Assembly (NCBI GenBank): GCA_030549495.1
Contig: JAUIRK010000925.1
Span: forward strand, 372,001 to 436,000
Reading direction: 5' to 3'
Length of the DNA: 64,000 nucleotides
Source: Nectonema munidae
Taxonomy: Eukaryota > Nematomorpha > Nectonematoida > Nectonematidae
Below the pieces are notes generated by a model. The model made no database searches and was not told the DNA's origin. It saw only the letters and a program-made list of their open reading frames with translations. The position numbers and the translations under genes are program-made. Shown piece after piece: positions 26,401 through 39,695 of this stretch (position 1 is its first letter; each line of letters opens with the position of its first letter).

Positions 26401-29400
26401 TCTATAACTTTTTTAACAACCTTCATCCTAAATATTTAAATTAAAAAAATGTTTTTGAATATAATTAAAAATTATTAATTTTTTTAATTAGATTGAAATG
26501 AAAGCGATTAAAAGTGAAATGTTTGTTGATTTGGAATAACCGGTTGTAATTTTTGGTTTTAATGAAGATTTTTAAAACCAATTTGAAGCCGGATTTTTAT
26601 AACCGGTTTTCAACACTAGTGTGGGCCACATGTGTTGCGAAGTGACCACTTTAGGAAACACATTTTAACGTTCAAAAGCAGGCTATGAAATTGTTAGAAG
26701 CGTGACTAGGAAAAGAAGGGTACCTGCAACCTACACTTTGAAGATGAAATGGCTGTGGAAGATGAAGACAGGGAATGAGATTCCGCTGCGCTGCTGGACG
26801 AAGAAGGAAGAGAATGGTTGAGTACGGCCCTCCTCTCCAGCTTGTCACTCTGGATCTGCTGTCTTACACGATCCCGTGCCGCTTTTGCTTCCAACTTGTC
26901 CCGCCTGATTTCTTCGGCCACTTTCATTACCTCTTTCTCCCTCTGTCTAATGGAATGGTAGAAATTATAGAGATGTCGAACCTTGCTGTCCATGCGAACT
27001 CATAAAAAGTGCTTATCGCATAGAGATGTCCTTGGTTGCAATAAATTGACAATGAAGAATAATCACTTCTTAGAGCAGAGCTTCCAAACCCCAAATACGG
27101 TCAAAAGGGGAATTTTTAAGGGTGACGAAGACATAAATTTAGAATATTATTTAGAATATAATGATCTAATTAAAACAGATTTGACTAATCTTGAAGTTTT
27201 ATAATGTTGGCATCAAATTTGAAGTATTGTTAAAGCTTAATTGACAATTTATTTATATAAATTTTCTCGCCTACAAAAGCGAAATACTTCGTAGTTACAT
27301 AAAAGAGTAGCACACATCCAAAGGGAGCCTTCTCAATGAGTGTGATCTTTGTGAGAGTAGAATTATAAATATTTTTATGATGAATTTATCTGAATTTTCC
27401 AATTAATTTGAAACTATATTTTATCATTGAATTGAGAAGTAGAAGGTAACTGTTGGCCTTCTATAATACACTAAAAAATAGGAATGAAAAAAACATTTTT
27501 GTTAGAGTTGTTTGTTTTTGGCAAGTAAATTTTGAAGCAAGAATGACCTCTATACATACGCTTAAAAGCATGCATGCATGAGGTGAAAAAAGGCTGATAC
27601 CGACTGGTAATTGATTGCATTACTTATTTACTGGTAGGTGGTATGCTCATTCATTCATTGCCTTGATAGTGCTTTAGATATGTCGATATATTTTTCATCG
27701 TACACTTCCTAAGACTCATTGATCTAAATATTTTTCTAGGATTTCTTTGCATACACTTGATGTAAATCTTTTAAATATTTTCAATTTTTATTCTCAAATC
27801 CACTTTCACTCAAATTTTGTAATGTTAAACTCATAAGCGTTACTAGAACAAGTCAATAATTTCACGAAAACATGTTTTCATTTTTTTACTTGAATAAATC
27901 AGCTTGAATAATATGTAGATAAAATGAGGGACATATTTGAATTTGGAAGGGGGTGAAGAAAAAGGCTTTCGCTCCACGAACAATTTCGAATTTTTCATTT
28001 TACTATTATTATTAAATCATTAAAAAAGTAGTTTGTCTTGTGAGCAGACTTCCCGTATTACTTTACTTGTTTCACGGTAGAGTTAGGACACAACTTTAAA
28101 ATTCATTAAAAAAAGGCAGCCCCCCCCCCACCCTCTTAATAATAATTTTAAGGATGTGTGCCCCTGATTTTAAAGGAGTTCAAGGCGATGAGGGTGTTGT
28201 CCGGTATTAGATTAGAACTATTATAGATTGAGTCTATAATAATCAAATAAAATCCTATGAATAAAGCTTTTTTACCGATATATCATACAAAGCAATCATT
28301 ATATTAATCAAAACGAAAATATATAAAATGTTGAAATTATCCCTAGATAATTTATAACTTATTATTATTTTAGTAGTAGGTAAAGGTACCATAGGGTGTT
28401 TTCACATAGAAGGCACAATTGCACCGCTTGTATCGAACTATGAGGAAAGCACGCTTGATGCGGGATCGAACCCAAGACCTTGAGTTATCGAATCCAGCAT
28501 CTAACCAACCCTCATTTCTTACCTTGGATTTTCATTCCAACTCTCATTTTTAGTTTTTCTGTTAGGGAAACAAATTAAACACTTATCAGGGCATTTTTCT
28601 TAACAGCCCTTGAGTGTGAAGTTCTTAAAAATTAATGGTTTGAATATCTTCCTATTGATTGACTCAATATCTATTTTACTAACTTGTTTACTAAACAACT
28701 AACAATATTTTAACCTAATTTACAATATTTTAGAAAACTTTAGTGGATAATTATAATTAGCCATGCTTATTTTCTCAACAGTAAAAGAATTAATATTTTA
28801 GTGAGGCGGAATTTTTGAGCAAGTGTAATAATTAGGTAGAAATTGGAAAAATTCTTTCTGATTAAAATCAATAATTATATAAAGAAAACATTACTCAATT
28901 TACACATACACACTATCTCTATATATAGATAAATAGATTTTGTAAAATATCATTTTTAATAAAAAGTTTTGAATAAGGTTAATGCCGCCATTAAAAATTT
29001 TGTTTTAGTGAAATTTGAAATAAGGTGAGTATTCCAAGCTCACCACCAACGATGTAAAAGACAAATTCAAAGTTGTATGCAAAAAACAATTTAAAAATTC
29101 AAAAAAAAATGTAAAATTTTAGTTTTAATCAACATAGAATACACTGATGTACCTTTCTTATCAGCTCTATCCCAAAAAAAGATCGGGACTTTAAAAATAG
29201 AAGTTGGAAATTAAAAAAAGAAAAAATTATGCAAAGCAGTATAAAAAGAGTATTTGAACGTTTTGTTGTAAATAATTTTGATTCTCAAGTATTTTGGGGG
29301 TGTGAGTAAGGTTGGTTAGATAGTGTGTTTCGATAACTCAATGTCTTGGGTTCGATTCCGCATCAAGCCTACTTTCTTCATAGTTCGATAGAAGCGGCGC

Positions 29401-31085
29401 AATTGTGCCTTCTCGATGAAAACACCCCACGGTACCTTTACCTTTTGGTTTTCAGAAACTTTGACCAAGAAACTCTTAATTTCTAAAAAAAAATCTCTAT
29501 AAAACATCAATTTTAATTTTCCTTAAAGTAAAGTGTATTGAGACGTTGACGATTAAATAATGAAAAAAGAGGAGATGCTAGAAGCAAGATGGATCTCGGA
29601 ATCATCGGGTTCAAAAAATAATCAGAAAAATTTTGGTTTTTGAGCTTTTCGATTTTTAGTGTGCTTGTAGAGTTTGTGGATTTTATATATCTATATAAAA
29701 AATTCTAAAATTGAATAAAAAATATGTCTCAAAAATTAAATTAAAAAATAATGAAAAAAAAATGATAAATTTAACTAAAAAATTTAAAATTAAAATAATT
29801 CATAAAAAAACTTAATTTTAATTTTTGAGTTTTGGGCCGTTATGATAAAGAACCCATGTTAAATGTTTTATTGACCTACCATGCAATCGTTTTTACCAAA
29901 AAATATGTTTTTGCAGTGTTAACTACTCATTTCATCATACCACGTTGCAAATCAACAAGAAATAATCCTTCCATTTCCTTAATGTACCAATGATTATTTA
30001 TATAGCAAGGTCTCTAAGGTATATAAATTGTAGTTCGTTGACAGTGCACTGATCATTTTACACCCTTTTATTGATAATCGCGCTACTATATATCATGTCT
30101 TACTGATATTAAAACCCATAATACAGATGCATGCACAAAAAATAGCATATACAGTATACACATAAGTGAACCCATCTTCTATCTTTAAATAATTATAAAA
30201 AAATAGGAAATGATTGGAACATATGATTGGACAGATTTGTTGAGCCCTCGCAAGACGCTAGCTAAATGCCTTGTTAACTTTCGACATCTTGTGTTACTAG
30301 CGAGCAAGTGAAAGGTAGATAAAGAAATAAATCTATATACTCTTGAATGATGCGTCCATATTTTTGGCCATTATTTCTCCTCTGGATCTCGCTCAACTTC
30401 TCCTTTTCTTTCTCATTTTCCATATTTTTGATGCGTTGTTCACTTATCTTCTCCTTCAACCTTAATCAGTTCGGAAAAAGAATTTCATAACCCTTACGTG
30501 AATTTGAAAGGAAGATAGTGCGGCTAGGAATCGTAGTGAAGTTAAAAAACATGAATTAGTGAAAAAAACAAGTTTATTAGTTTTTTTTATTTTATCCGAT
30601 ATAAAAACTTTTTTCAATTTTTTAAGCTTTCTAGCAATATGAGAATTTAAATCTTATAAAGAAACAATGATTATAAATTGATATAAAAATTGAAGCGTTA
30701 ACTATATCGCATATATATAAATGAACATACAATTTCATATAGGCCTTAACAGATTAATTTAGATGTACATAATTTTGAATAAAGGTACCACCCTCCTTTT
30801 ATATATTATTCCAGGCTAAACCACAAACATCGTTATCTAGATGAAATTCTTTGACTCTTTTTGCATAAATATACTTACAAAATTGAACACCAAATAGTAA
30901 TTCAATTACTAATCTTAAAAGAGTATTTTTTTAACTTGTAAAGTGTATTAATTTTTGGAATTATGTAAAAAAAAATACCTTTTTGGAATAAAGACGGGAT
31001 TCTAATTTCAACAAAAGTAGGACTACATTACATTATGAGCATAGGATACAATTACTCACTTAACCCAAAAATCCATTCGCATCAT
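23467..31085 (-). CDS. UBXN1: UBX-domain protein, UBXN1-like p97 cofactor
   Basis: Minus-strand gene in five exons: 31085-31060, 30460-30341, 26946-26724, 24724-24538 and 23589 (or 23576) to the stop at 23467. Phases 2, 2, 0 fit exactly across the first four. Exons 2-3 encode a Glu/Lys/Arg-rich coiled coil (LSEIQRRNNGQKYGRIIQE; EEIRRDKLEAKAARDRVRQQ) and a Ser-rich linker. Exon 4 begins the UBX fold (CRLQ|IRLLDGKSIVNVFEAED ... FFTNYPKRTFLEQDM). This order is that of UBXN1/SAKS1, a cytosolic adaptor linking ubiquitinated clients to the p97/VCP ATPase. The UBA domain found at the N-terminus of UBXN1 is not seen; the proposed start (MMRMDFWV) gives a protein without it. The usual FPR turn is YPKR here. 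The last exon (DRWLADTAYFLIEKSG...) joins in phase only with the inner acceptor at 23576. UBX identity is firm; start and last junction are tentative. Confidence 0.82.
25490..26366 (+). mobile_element. LINE 3' end (RT C-terminal part and tail)
   Basis: Forward reading gives LSYKYLGVTLDSNLNFKTHY then IIKEVSMILGQI, followed (after frame changes) by VLYANYIWAKSS and NNAIKVWNSLRY. These are the standard C-terminal landmarks of LINE ORF2 (YLGV.lD..L.f..H, and the WNSLP...F) in CR1/Jockey-like groups. It ends in AATAAAGTTATTATTATTATAAAAAAAA. A 5'-truncated copy with several stops and shifts, inserted antisense in an intron of the UBX gene. Confidence 0.7.
28381..28510 (-). repeat. tRNA-like SINE copy 5
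   Basis: Minus-strand copy, with GGTTAGATGCTGGATTCGAT, GGTTCGATCCCGCATCAAGC and the tail GGTACCTTTA. It lacks the first ~12 bases (GCGTGAGTAAGG) and is cut at AACCAACC. Confidence 0.72.
29297..29448 (+). repeat. tRNA-like SINE copy 6
   Basis: One of the least diverged copies: GTGTGAGTAAGGTTGGTTAG, GGGTTCGATTCCGCATCAAG, GATAGAAGCGGCGCAATTGT, GATGAAAACACCCCACGGTA and CCTTTACCTTTTGG. Confidence 0.78.
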
Positions 31086-31544
31086 CCATTTGTCTCCAGG
31101 AGGACAACTAATAATACGTAGGCAGCGGAACCGAGTGTAAACAAAAACTCAATTTTTAGTTGTTGTTAGATCAATACCCTATTTTTGATGAAGCGTTGAA
31201 TTAACACATGTGGACCACTGTCAGTGAAGAAATCATTATGGAGTATTTTACCTTTTACCATATAACAATTATTCACTGGTTTGCATCATTTTTGCTGTCC
31301 TAGTTTTCTCAGGCAATTCCTTATGATTTTTTATGCTGAATTCGAAAATGCTACTCATTTGGTTTGGTTGGCTCAACTTTTTTGTCTATACCAAGAAGTT
31401 GTTTTTACGAAAATTTTTTGTTTATATCGTTTTTTTCATTTTTTCAGTTATTAAAACGTTTATTTTCTATTTTATATAGATTCAAAAATTTTTATAAAAT
31501 AATTTAATATAAAAAGTTTCAAAAATCACAAAATTTTTTAAAAA

Positions 31545-33130
31545 ATGTTATCATGCTTATTCTGGGGTCAAACTTGGCGATCAAGACAAATCTTTTGGAC
31601 CACATATTTGTTGCAGAACATGTGTTTAAGGCTTACGGCGATGGACCAATGGGAAACAGGAAGAATTTGCTTTCAGTGTTCCGATGTTTCGGCGAGAGAA
31701 AAAGACCAAGATTGTTATTTTTGCATGACAAACTTAGAAGGTATTAACAAAAAGAAGAAGTCCTTATTAATTATCCTGATGTTTCTTCGACAATTAAACC
31801 AGTTCCTAATGGGCCAGATGTCCAAATAACTAAGCTGCCTCTTAAAAATTGGTGGATTTCGAGTTCGGAAGAAAATGAAAAAAAGATATCTGATAAGGCA
31901 TTCTTCATATGTTCGATGAATAAAGATGAACCAAAACCTTTAAACCAAGAAGAGCTCAATGATTTGACAAAAGACTTAACTTTATCCAAAGAGTCTTCTC
32001 AATTACTGGGCTCACGGCTAAAACAAAATAACTTATTAGCACGCGAAACCACCTTTGCTTGTTATAGAGAACGGGAAAAAGAATTCAGAAAAAATTTCGC
32101 TTACAATAGCAAGTCGTCATTTATTTTTTGTAAAGATATCAAATGATTGATAGAGGCTTTAGGAGTTTAATATAATCCTAGGGATTGGAGACTTTTTCTA
32201 GATTCTTTTTCTCTCAAAAGTTATAAAGGAGTCTTGATTAATATTAGCAATACATTTGGATCAGTTCCCATTGCGCTCATTCAGTAGAAATTAAAGAAAA
32301 TTTTAAGGATACGAAAGATCTATTGGCTGCATTGAAGTACGAAGAACACCAGTGGATGATGCGTTGAGATTTAAAAATTAAATTTTAAAACAATTATATT
32401 ATTTTAGAGTATGAAATCCTTGAAGTTCGGGCATTTGGAAAGAATGGACGATGTCAGATTGACTAAAAGTATCAAAAATGAAGTGGTTGAAGGAAAGGCG
32501 AAAAGGGGACGCCCCAAGAAGACTTGGATGAAAGCATTAGTAGAAAACATGGCCAAAAGAAAAGTAAAAGCGGAAGATGCTCAATGTAAGAAGCTGCAAA
32601 CAAATGGCCAACCCTGGTTAGCTGGGAAAACGGCCATGCCCGGAAGGGTGAATGGATGAGGATGATGATGAAATCCTTGAAGATATGTATTTTATTCTTA
32701 GATTGTTGCCATTCTCATGGGACTGCAAAGCGAATATCCATTTTGTGTCTGTGGGAAAGCCGAGCTGATGGCTTGCACTATATTAAACGGAAATGGACAT
32801 TGAGAACACAATTGAAAACAGGATCACATAATCTTTAGGCTAAACCTCTTATCTCTCCACAGAAGCTTTTGCTTCCACCTTCACGCATAAAAGTAGGTCT
32901 TATGAAAATTTTTACCAAAGCCACAGGTGAAAATAGGTAAATTTTTTCTTTTTTAAAAAAAATTCCCTCGTTTAAGTAATGCCAAAATAGAAGCAGGTGC
33001 TTTCAATGGACCACAAATTAGAGAATTCATGAAGGATACAGATTTTGAATGCTGAGTGAATATAAATGAAAAAAGGCGTGGTTTTCTTTTAAGTCCCTAG
33101 TTAGAAATGATTTGGGAAAAAGACTACCGA
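31545..33130 (+). pseudogene. Fossil ORF of a widespread invertebrate repeat-associated protein family
   Basis: Pieces in several frames match, in order, a long protein seen in many copies in invertebrate genomes: PVPNGPDVQITKLP, LNQEELNDLTKDLTLSKES, QLLGSRLKQNNLLARETTF, CLWESRADGLHYIKRKW, PQKLLLPPSRIKVGLMK and AGAFNGPQIREFMKDTDF. I know the family only as repeat-borne uncharacterised proteins ('LLGSRL', 'CFLCEWDSR', 'LPPLHIKLGLMK', 'VGPQIR'), and the element class is not clear to me. The copy is broken by many changes and is split by a LINE insertion. It lies just upstream of the UBX gene on the opposite strand. It is not a functional gene. Confidence 0.55.
32426..32667 (+). mobile_element. 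5'-truncated RTE-type LINE tail with 15-bp target duplication
   Basis: Encodes the extreme LINE C-terminus (FGHLERMDDVRLTK, KAKRGRPKKTWMKALVE, GQPWLAGK), ending in a GATGAGGATGATG tail, the short GAT-rich tail typical of RTE/BovB-like LINEs. It is flanked on both sides by ATGAAATCCTTGAAG (32411-32425 and 32668-32682), a perfect target-site duplication. The insertion split the fossil ORF around it, so it is younger than that ORF. Confidence 0.82.
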
Positions 33131-36100
33131 ATTTTACATTTCCAAAATTCCTGATTTTGTTTATCCCTCATTTTTACATTTAATTTTTTCATATCCTTAA
33201 AAACTACTTTTTTCCATGTTAATTTTGGTTCTACCTCTAAATACATGAAATCTATTGGCTCAACATACATGGACACAAGTTACACACCCCTCCTCTCCCT
33301 CTTAGCTACACCTTCACATCACATGAAGTTTATAATACAAGATCTAAGACAGCTGAGAGAAAATTAAACCATCACATGCGTAAAATACTTAGGCATAAAT
33401 ATTAGACCATGCATTTTTTACAAATGTAGAATCGGCTGACTTTTAAAAAAATTCCAAATATACACACTTGATAGCGATTTCCTTTTTTTCATTTGGATCA
33501 AGACATTTATCACGGTATTCTGAACAGGATTCGTGGCCAGTTTCAGAGGCGTGTTTTGTAAACAGCAGGACATCTTTGAAAAGCTGAGAACATCTTAAGA
33601 GAAATGATATTGCAGGAACTTTCGAAAAAGGAGCTCAAATATGAATGCAACACTTACGAATTACATTTGATGGAATTTGTGACAGAAGCTTCATTTCCTT
33701 CTTCTTTACTAAACAGAGAGATTAAAAAATGTAAGTATACAACGGCTTTTATTGATAAAAAATACCTAGAAAGTTGATTATTTTGTCCGCTCTTTTCACT
33801 CTGATTCATTTCAATCCTGTAAAGGAATGTTTCGTAGCGAATACTATTATGGAAATAAGAAAAAAATACCAGTTCAAAATTTGATCTATTTCTGTAGAGC
33901 CACATTCACATAACGCTTTATTTCTAAAAATGTACATGAAATTGACATGACGTAAGGAGAACTAAAATAGTTTTAGCATTACGTTTGAATTTGAGGATGA
34001 AATAAAAATTTTTATACAGAAAAGTTACTTGATATTATGAAAAGGGTTTTAAAAAATGGAAAGAAATCAAGAGCTAAACATCCCATATTTTTTAAATACC
34101 GTCGAATATATATACTTATTCCTAACGCAATTTTCGTTATATAACCATTTTGTGAAGGTTCTCTCCACCAATTAAAATTACTTTTTGGATGAAAAATGAA
34201 TATCATAATTTGAAAGCATGATAAATTTTAAGTAAAGATAAAATACTGATAGTGAGTCGTGATGAAGTGATTACAAAAAATAAATAACGGTAAAGTAGAT
34301 GTTAAATGATTATATGGAGTGAAAAAATTTTTATTCTTGTACTTTGTTTGATATGGCTATGTTGATGAAATTGGATATGGTAATAAGAAATTACTATAAA
34401 GCATGATATTTTGATTCATCTTATGATTCTGAAAATATTCAAGAAACTTCAGATAATTCATCTGACTATGAAGACTGAGTCTCTGTTCATACAAGGTTTA
34501 GACTGGCTAAATTAGGAACAGTAATTCAGTATAGAAACTAGCATACGTTTGTTTAAATTTTTTACCCAAAATACGTCTACCATGTTTTCATTCCAAACGA
34601 GATCGAATGTTAAAACAATATATAATAATTTTAGAACCTTGTTAGTTTCGATTTCGAGAGCGTATCATAAACTTTCTGGTTGATAGTATTGTGTTGATGT
34701 AAAGTATTATTAAATTCATTGCCATCTGTAGTGTTTATATATAGCAATAAACATGTTGCAAATATATACCTCTTTTGTTAATGTTCTTTCATTTATTGTA
34801 AAATAACTGAACGAGTTAAATTGATTAAAGTCTTGATGAAATTAGAAGCAAAGAATGAAAGTAAAATAATTCATACAAAATTATGTTCATCGTAAATTTG
34901 AGATCCGTGTTTATTTTCTTTTAGCTGTTGTTGTCTCTTGTAGTTGGTAAAAATAAACTATTGTTACATTTTTTCTCCTTCATTGTATACTCTATTTTGA
35001 CCTACTTTTGAACAGGCCTTCTCACAATTCGAAGTACGGTCAACCGAAGATATGCCAACTCTAACGATTTAGGCGTTAAGTGTTTCTAACGCCAATCGTT
35101 CTAAGTTACAAATTCTACTGATTTTTGTTAGTTCCTGATGGACAGTTTCTCAGCATTATTAGCGTACGGTTATCATAAAATGTTAAAGTAAAATCAGTCA
35201 ATTTACTCAAATAATACTTCTACGTAAAAGATTTTATTTCTGTTTTGAACAAGTCTAGTTATAGGTATGAGAAATACCCCATGTTCAAGCCAAACATTTT
35301 TGTTATACTTTGTGCTATGGGTGGACATCCAAAAAAAGCCAATCTCTAAAGCAAAAAGCTCCACAAATTAGGCACTTTCTAGCAGGGAAAGTCATTTAAA
35401 AATTCAAGGTTACCCTTTAAATTAGTTATCTATTGATCATATTTTGAACGAATTGACTGATGAGTTTATAATAAATATTTGTTTGGTATTATTTTATTTT
35501 CAGTGTATAATTTCTACCGATTTTTGCCCAACATATGTTGGCAACGATGCAAATGTCAATACCGGTTATCCATTAATAGCTAACTCTTAATTTTTAATCC
35601 CCCTAATTATATTTTAATAATTCTATTGATATAAAACCATAGTTCAATCTTTTTCATTATTTAGAAGGAAAATTTCTTATTTGCAATTTAAAAAATATAA
35701 CTAAAAAGTTATGATGACACAAATGTGTAGATTTCTTTTAATATTTATTAACAAAAAATCTATTAGTAAAACTTTAAAAGCATATAAATACAATTTCTTA
35801 TAATAATGGTTTTTTCTTGTAGAGTAAACTTTTTATATAAAAACCAAGCATTCTATAAGCAAGCATGAAACAAAAATCTGAAATAAGATTACCACCAATC
35901 TTTCAAACGAATGCACATTTGATATTGACCAATATTTTGGTTAGCTCTGTCCAATCGCCTCATTGTCCGATTCTACTTTGATACAGCATATGGATGCCAA
36001 ATTTAGGATATTACTAATTTTATCCAATATTGATTAGAGCACATCTTTCATTTGTAACCCATCATCGGTCAATGCTCCTTTAATAGGACATTCATTTAAG

Positions 36101-37162
36101 CTAATATAATGAATGGTATTCATTCCCATTTTGAGTGTGTTTAATGTTTTTGTAATATTTTAGCAATATACAAAAAAAATTAGTTGATTTACATGTTTAA
36201 AACGTACTTGAAGTTGAGAAAAAAAAATATAAAAAATACTACAGTTCATTTTTTAATTGAAGTTCAAAAAAATAATATTTCTTTTAAAAATTATCTTAAA
36301 CTCGAAAAGTTGGCAAAAGAAAATAAAACAAATTAAAATATTGAAAAAATAATAACTCGAAGTTTTCTATGTAGACATTTCTTAAAATTAATACGCTTAT
36401 ACCTATCTAACTATTTTAATCTATGACAGACATTTTCGTGGCAATTAGTGTATTGATTATGTTAGAAACAAGTAAGAAATATGAATAAAAAATATAAACT
36501 TGGAAAAACGAGTAAGATAAATTTAATCAAACTAGATGCATTTTTATGGATGTAATTCAATAAACTAAAATTTCTAATTAGAATATATCAGTTAAAAAAT
36601 ATTTCTGGATGACCAAAAAAATTTATGTAAATTTTGGATATAAAATACTTAGAACGAATTGAATCCTTTGGGTACATAAAGTCTCGAACTAATTTAAAAC
36701 TAAGAAAGTATCATTGAAATTATATTCGCTCATTAAACCTATAGAATTTATTAAAAAGTTTTTTTCTAATAGACAAAATATACACCTGAGTCAATTGACA
36801 TGGATAGCTTTTCAAAGTAGCAAATTTTCTCAGATCTTCTAAAATCTCCATGGAATAATTAAAAATTTTAATATAAAAAAATTAAGATCTAAAAAAGCCA
36901 AATGCATTATTATATTAATTATAAATACATTATTTCATCGGAAAATCCAAGAGAAGCTAGTACTTCTTTAGTATCAGACATTATTATAATAGAACAAATA
37001 ACACTGAAAAATTAAATAAACAAAAGTATTTTTTCAATTCTTATTAGTACAAATTTTTATCTTAAACTATTACTCTATGATGAATTATAAAATAATTCAT
37101 TTAAACCAGGAGTTCCCAAACTTTTATATCAATTAGCCAAATTTTTTTATTTCCAGTTCGTA
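33131..37162. other. No gene recognised
   Basis: About 4 kb of AT-rich sequence upstream of the fossil ORF. Short frames (33654-33905, 34012-34206) have no family features. An acidic forward frame (DSSYDSENIQETSDNSSDYE, 34412-34476) is too short to assign. At 37107, CAGGAGTTCCCAAACTT looks like a solitary hAT-MITE end interrupted by SINE copy 7. Confidence 0.35.
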
Positions 37163-37310
37163 TAAAGGTAACGGTACCGTAGGGTGTTTTATTCGAGAAG
37201 GCACAATGGCGCCGCTTGTATCGAAATATGAGAAAGTAGGCTTGATGCGAGATCGGCCCAAGACCTTGAGTTATCGAAACCTAGTATCTAATCAACCTTA
37301 CTCACGCTCA
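37163..37310 (-). repeat. tRNA-like SINE copy 7
   Basis: Minus-strand copy, from GCGTGAGTAAGGTTGATTAG through TCTTGGGCCGATCTCGCATC to GGTACCGTTACCTTTATAC at the 3' end. The B-box has changed to GGGCCGATCTC. Confidence 0.72.
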
Positions 37311-37849
37311 AATTCAGTTAAATCTTGGCAATTTTTGTTATATATAGTTAAATGAAACTTTAAGTAAGAAGAAACTTTAGTATGAAACTCAATATTTTAG
37401 ATTCTTCTCATATCGGTTAAATTATCAGGGACGGATTCAGAACCTATTTAGGAGGGGCTGAAATTTGGAAAAATATTTTAACTTGTATTCCTATCATAGG
37501 CATTCTCAATTATCTTTTCTTTTGTTCCCTCAAAAATTGGCTACTTTTGGCAAAAGTGTTCCACATGGAAAAACTATAATTTGCTAAACAAAATATTGAA
37601 TAAAAATATTTATTTATTTAAATATGTAAAAAAACATAAAAATGAGTGGATTCAACCAACTAGTATGGTATATGAAAATATATTAGGAGCTTGGCAAAGC
37701 TTCAGAATATTTTATATGACTCTGTGCTGCGCCAAGATACTTATATTTAATTGTAAGGTTTCATATTGGCAAGTTTACTTCTCATTATTGAAATTTCACT
37801 AAACTTTTTATATCTTCATTTTCTATGTAGATAGATTTCAAAGCACATT

Positions 37850-38515
37850 CCAGCGTGTGCTGATATGCTCGCGTAAGCTTGAGAGTTGGTTAAGGAGGAT
37901 GTAGATGTTTATAGAGATAGGGAGGAGTAACAGATGTTATCCTAAAAATAGAAAGGAAAGGAAGATTATTTGTAATAGGGTTATCAACGGTGGTGAGAGT
38001 TGTTTCAATTGTATTAATGAGGGTTGCTAGGGATTTTAGTAGTGTTGGGTGTAACAGAAGATCTGAGAGTTTTGTTGGAGATCTATTAAGTAAAGAAAGG
38101 CAGCGAATTAGAAGATCTTGGTGATGATAAGAGAAGATTTGACATGTGAAGATGAGATGGTATGGCGTTTCTATTGTGTCGCATCCTGAAGGACAGTATG
38201 TATTTTCGCTAACTTCGATTCGGAAGAGATATGCTTTGCCTGTTAGCCAATGAATGGTTGAACGGGGTGGTGTAAATTTTTTTTTGAAAGTTGTGGGAAT
38301 TGTGCTGATATGTGGTAATGAGGAGATTAGTGCATTTTAAGATGAAGATATGGATATCTGCCATTCTTCTAGAGAGAATAAGTGAATGTGCGTTAGAAAG
38401 GTTTTGAGAGGTAGGGAGTTGATGAGAGGGATGTGGGAGGTTAGATGTAAGTTTGAGGTTAAGTAGTCTACAAAGTAGTTTTCTGGTATGTTTAGGTTAG
38501 CCGGGCACCAGGGGT
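37850..38515 (-). mobile_element. LINE ORF2 C-terminal fragment (zinc-knuckle end)
   Basis: The minus strand gives PPRSTIHWLTGKAYLFRIE, then CPSGCDTIETPYHLIFTCQI. The C..C....T..HL...C motif is the C-terminal zinc knuckle of Jockey/R1/I-type LINEs. The same sequence recurs at 44.6-44.9 kb in the same orientation. The fragment is C-rich on the coding strand and truncated on both sides. Confidence 0.65.
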
Positions 38516-39299
38516 ATTAGTAAAATATGGGCAGAAATAGGCCGGAAGGTTTAAATTATTTTAAACCTGTTTTTTCACTTTTACATAAGTAAATTTATTA
38601 TCTTATTCAGCAAAAATAAGTTTTATTGTTTATTTATTTAAAAATTTTAATTTGTTTTTACTTTTTTATTTAAAATTTTATTTCATTTAATTTTTTTACA
38701 ACACACTCAATCCGATTATAGTTATGGGCATTATATTTTGGTACTTATCTGAAAATTAATCGTCTGCTTTCCTATAAATTTTCATATGACTTTACGCACA
38801 TGATTTATGTTTTTTCGGTCATCTCGAGACATTATGCCAGAAACTTTTAAAGTAGCTGTTAAACTTTTTAATTTCTTTAATTTTTGTATATGCTTAAATT
38901 AATATGTCAATATTGCTTATTCAAATTTTATTATTTTCCAAAATTAATATTTTTTGATAAATCTTTTAAGATATTTTAAAAAGTTAGCTAAAAATTTCCA
39001 AGTTTTTTTAATTTTTCACTTTTTGTTATTTTTTTAAATAAGTTGAACCAAAAGAACATTAATTTGTTGTTTTAAGACATTTAAATATTTTTCGCTTTCA
39101 GAGGAAAATTAAGTTTACTTTTAAAAATCTAGTTTTAAAAGTTCATTTCTTTATCAAATTTGAAATTTATAAATTTTTTTCAATAAAATTTAACTTTATT
39201 ATAACTTACAGTTTAACATTGGGTCAAGATTAATAATATAATAATAATAAATTTATTAATAAAAATTGGAAAAAAAAAATAATCATTGAGTAGTTTTTC
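38516..39299. other. AT-rich, no feature
   Basis: Nothing recognisable between the LINE fragment and the homopolymer tract. Confidence 0.35.
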
Positions 39300-39464
39300 A
39301 ATCAAATTTGCCCCCCAAAATTTTTTTTTGGAAAGGGGTTAAAGGGGGGTGGGTTCTTCGTGGGGTCCCTCAACATAATTAAAAAAAAAAGAAAAGAGAA
39401 GGGAAAGGGAATGTGGGCGTGGCCCCGCCAGTGAGAAGAAGGGAAAGAAAAAAAAAAAAAACCA

Positions 39465-39548
<84 letters not shown>

Positions 39549-39663
39549 ATAAAAAAAAAAAAAAAAAAAAATATATTTTTAAAGAAAAAGAGAAAGGAAA
39601 AAAGGGGATGGGGGGGGGGGGGAAAAAGAAAAAAAAAAAAAAAAAGAAAAAAAAAGGGGAAAA

Positions 39664-39695
<32 letters not shown>

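Larger units (their letters stand above)
27000..30340. other. UBX gene intron 2: SINEs and AT-rich DNA
   Basis: Between exons 26946-26724 and 30460-30341. It holds SINE copies 5 and 6 and a C-run (28117-28127). The frame 26983-27204 has no recognisable domain. Nothing else is supported. Confidence 0.4.
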
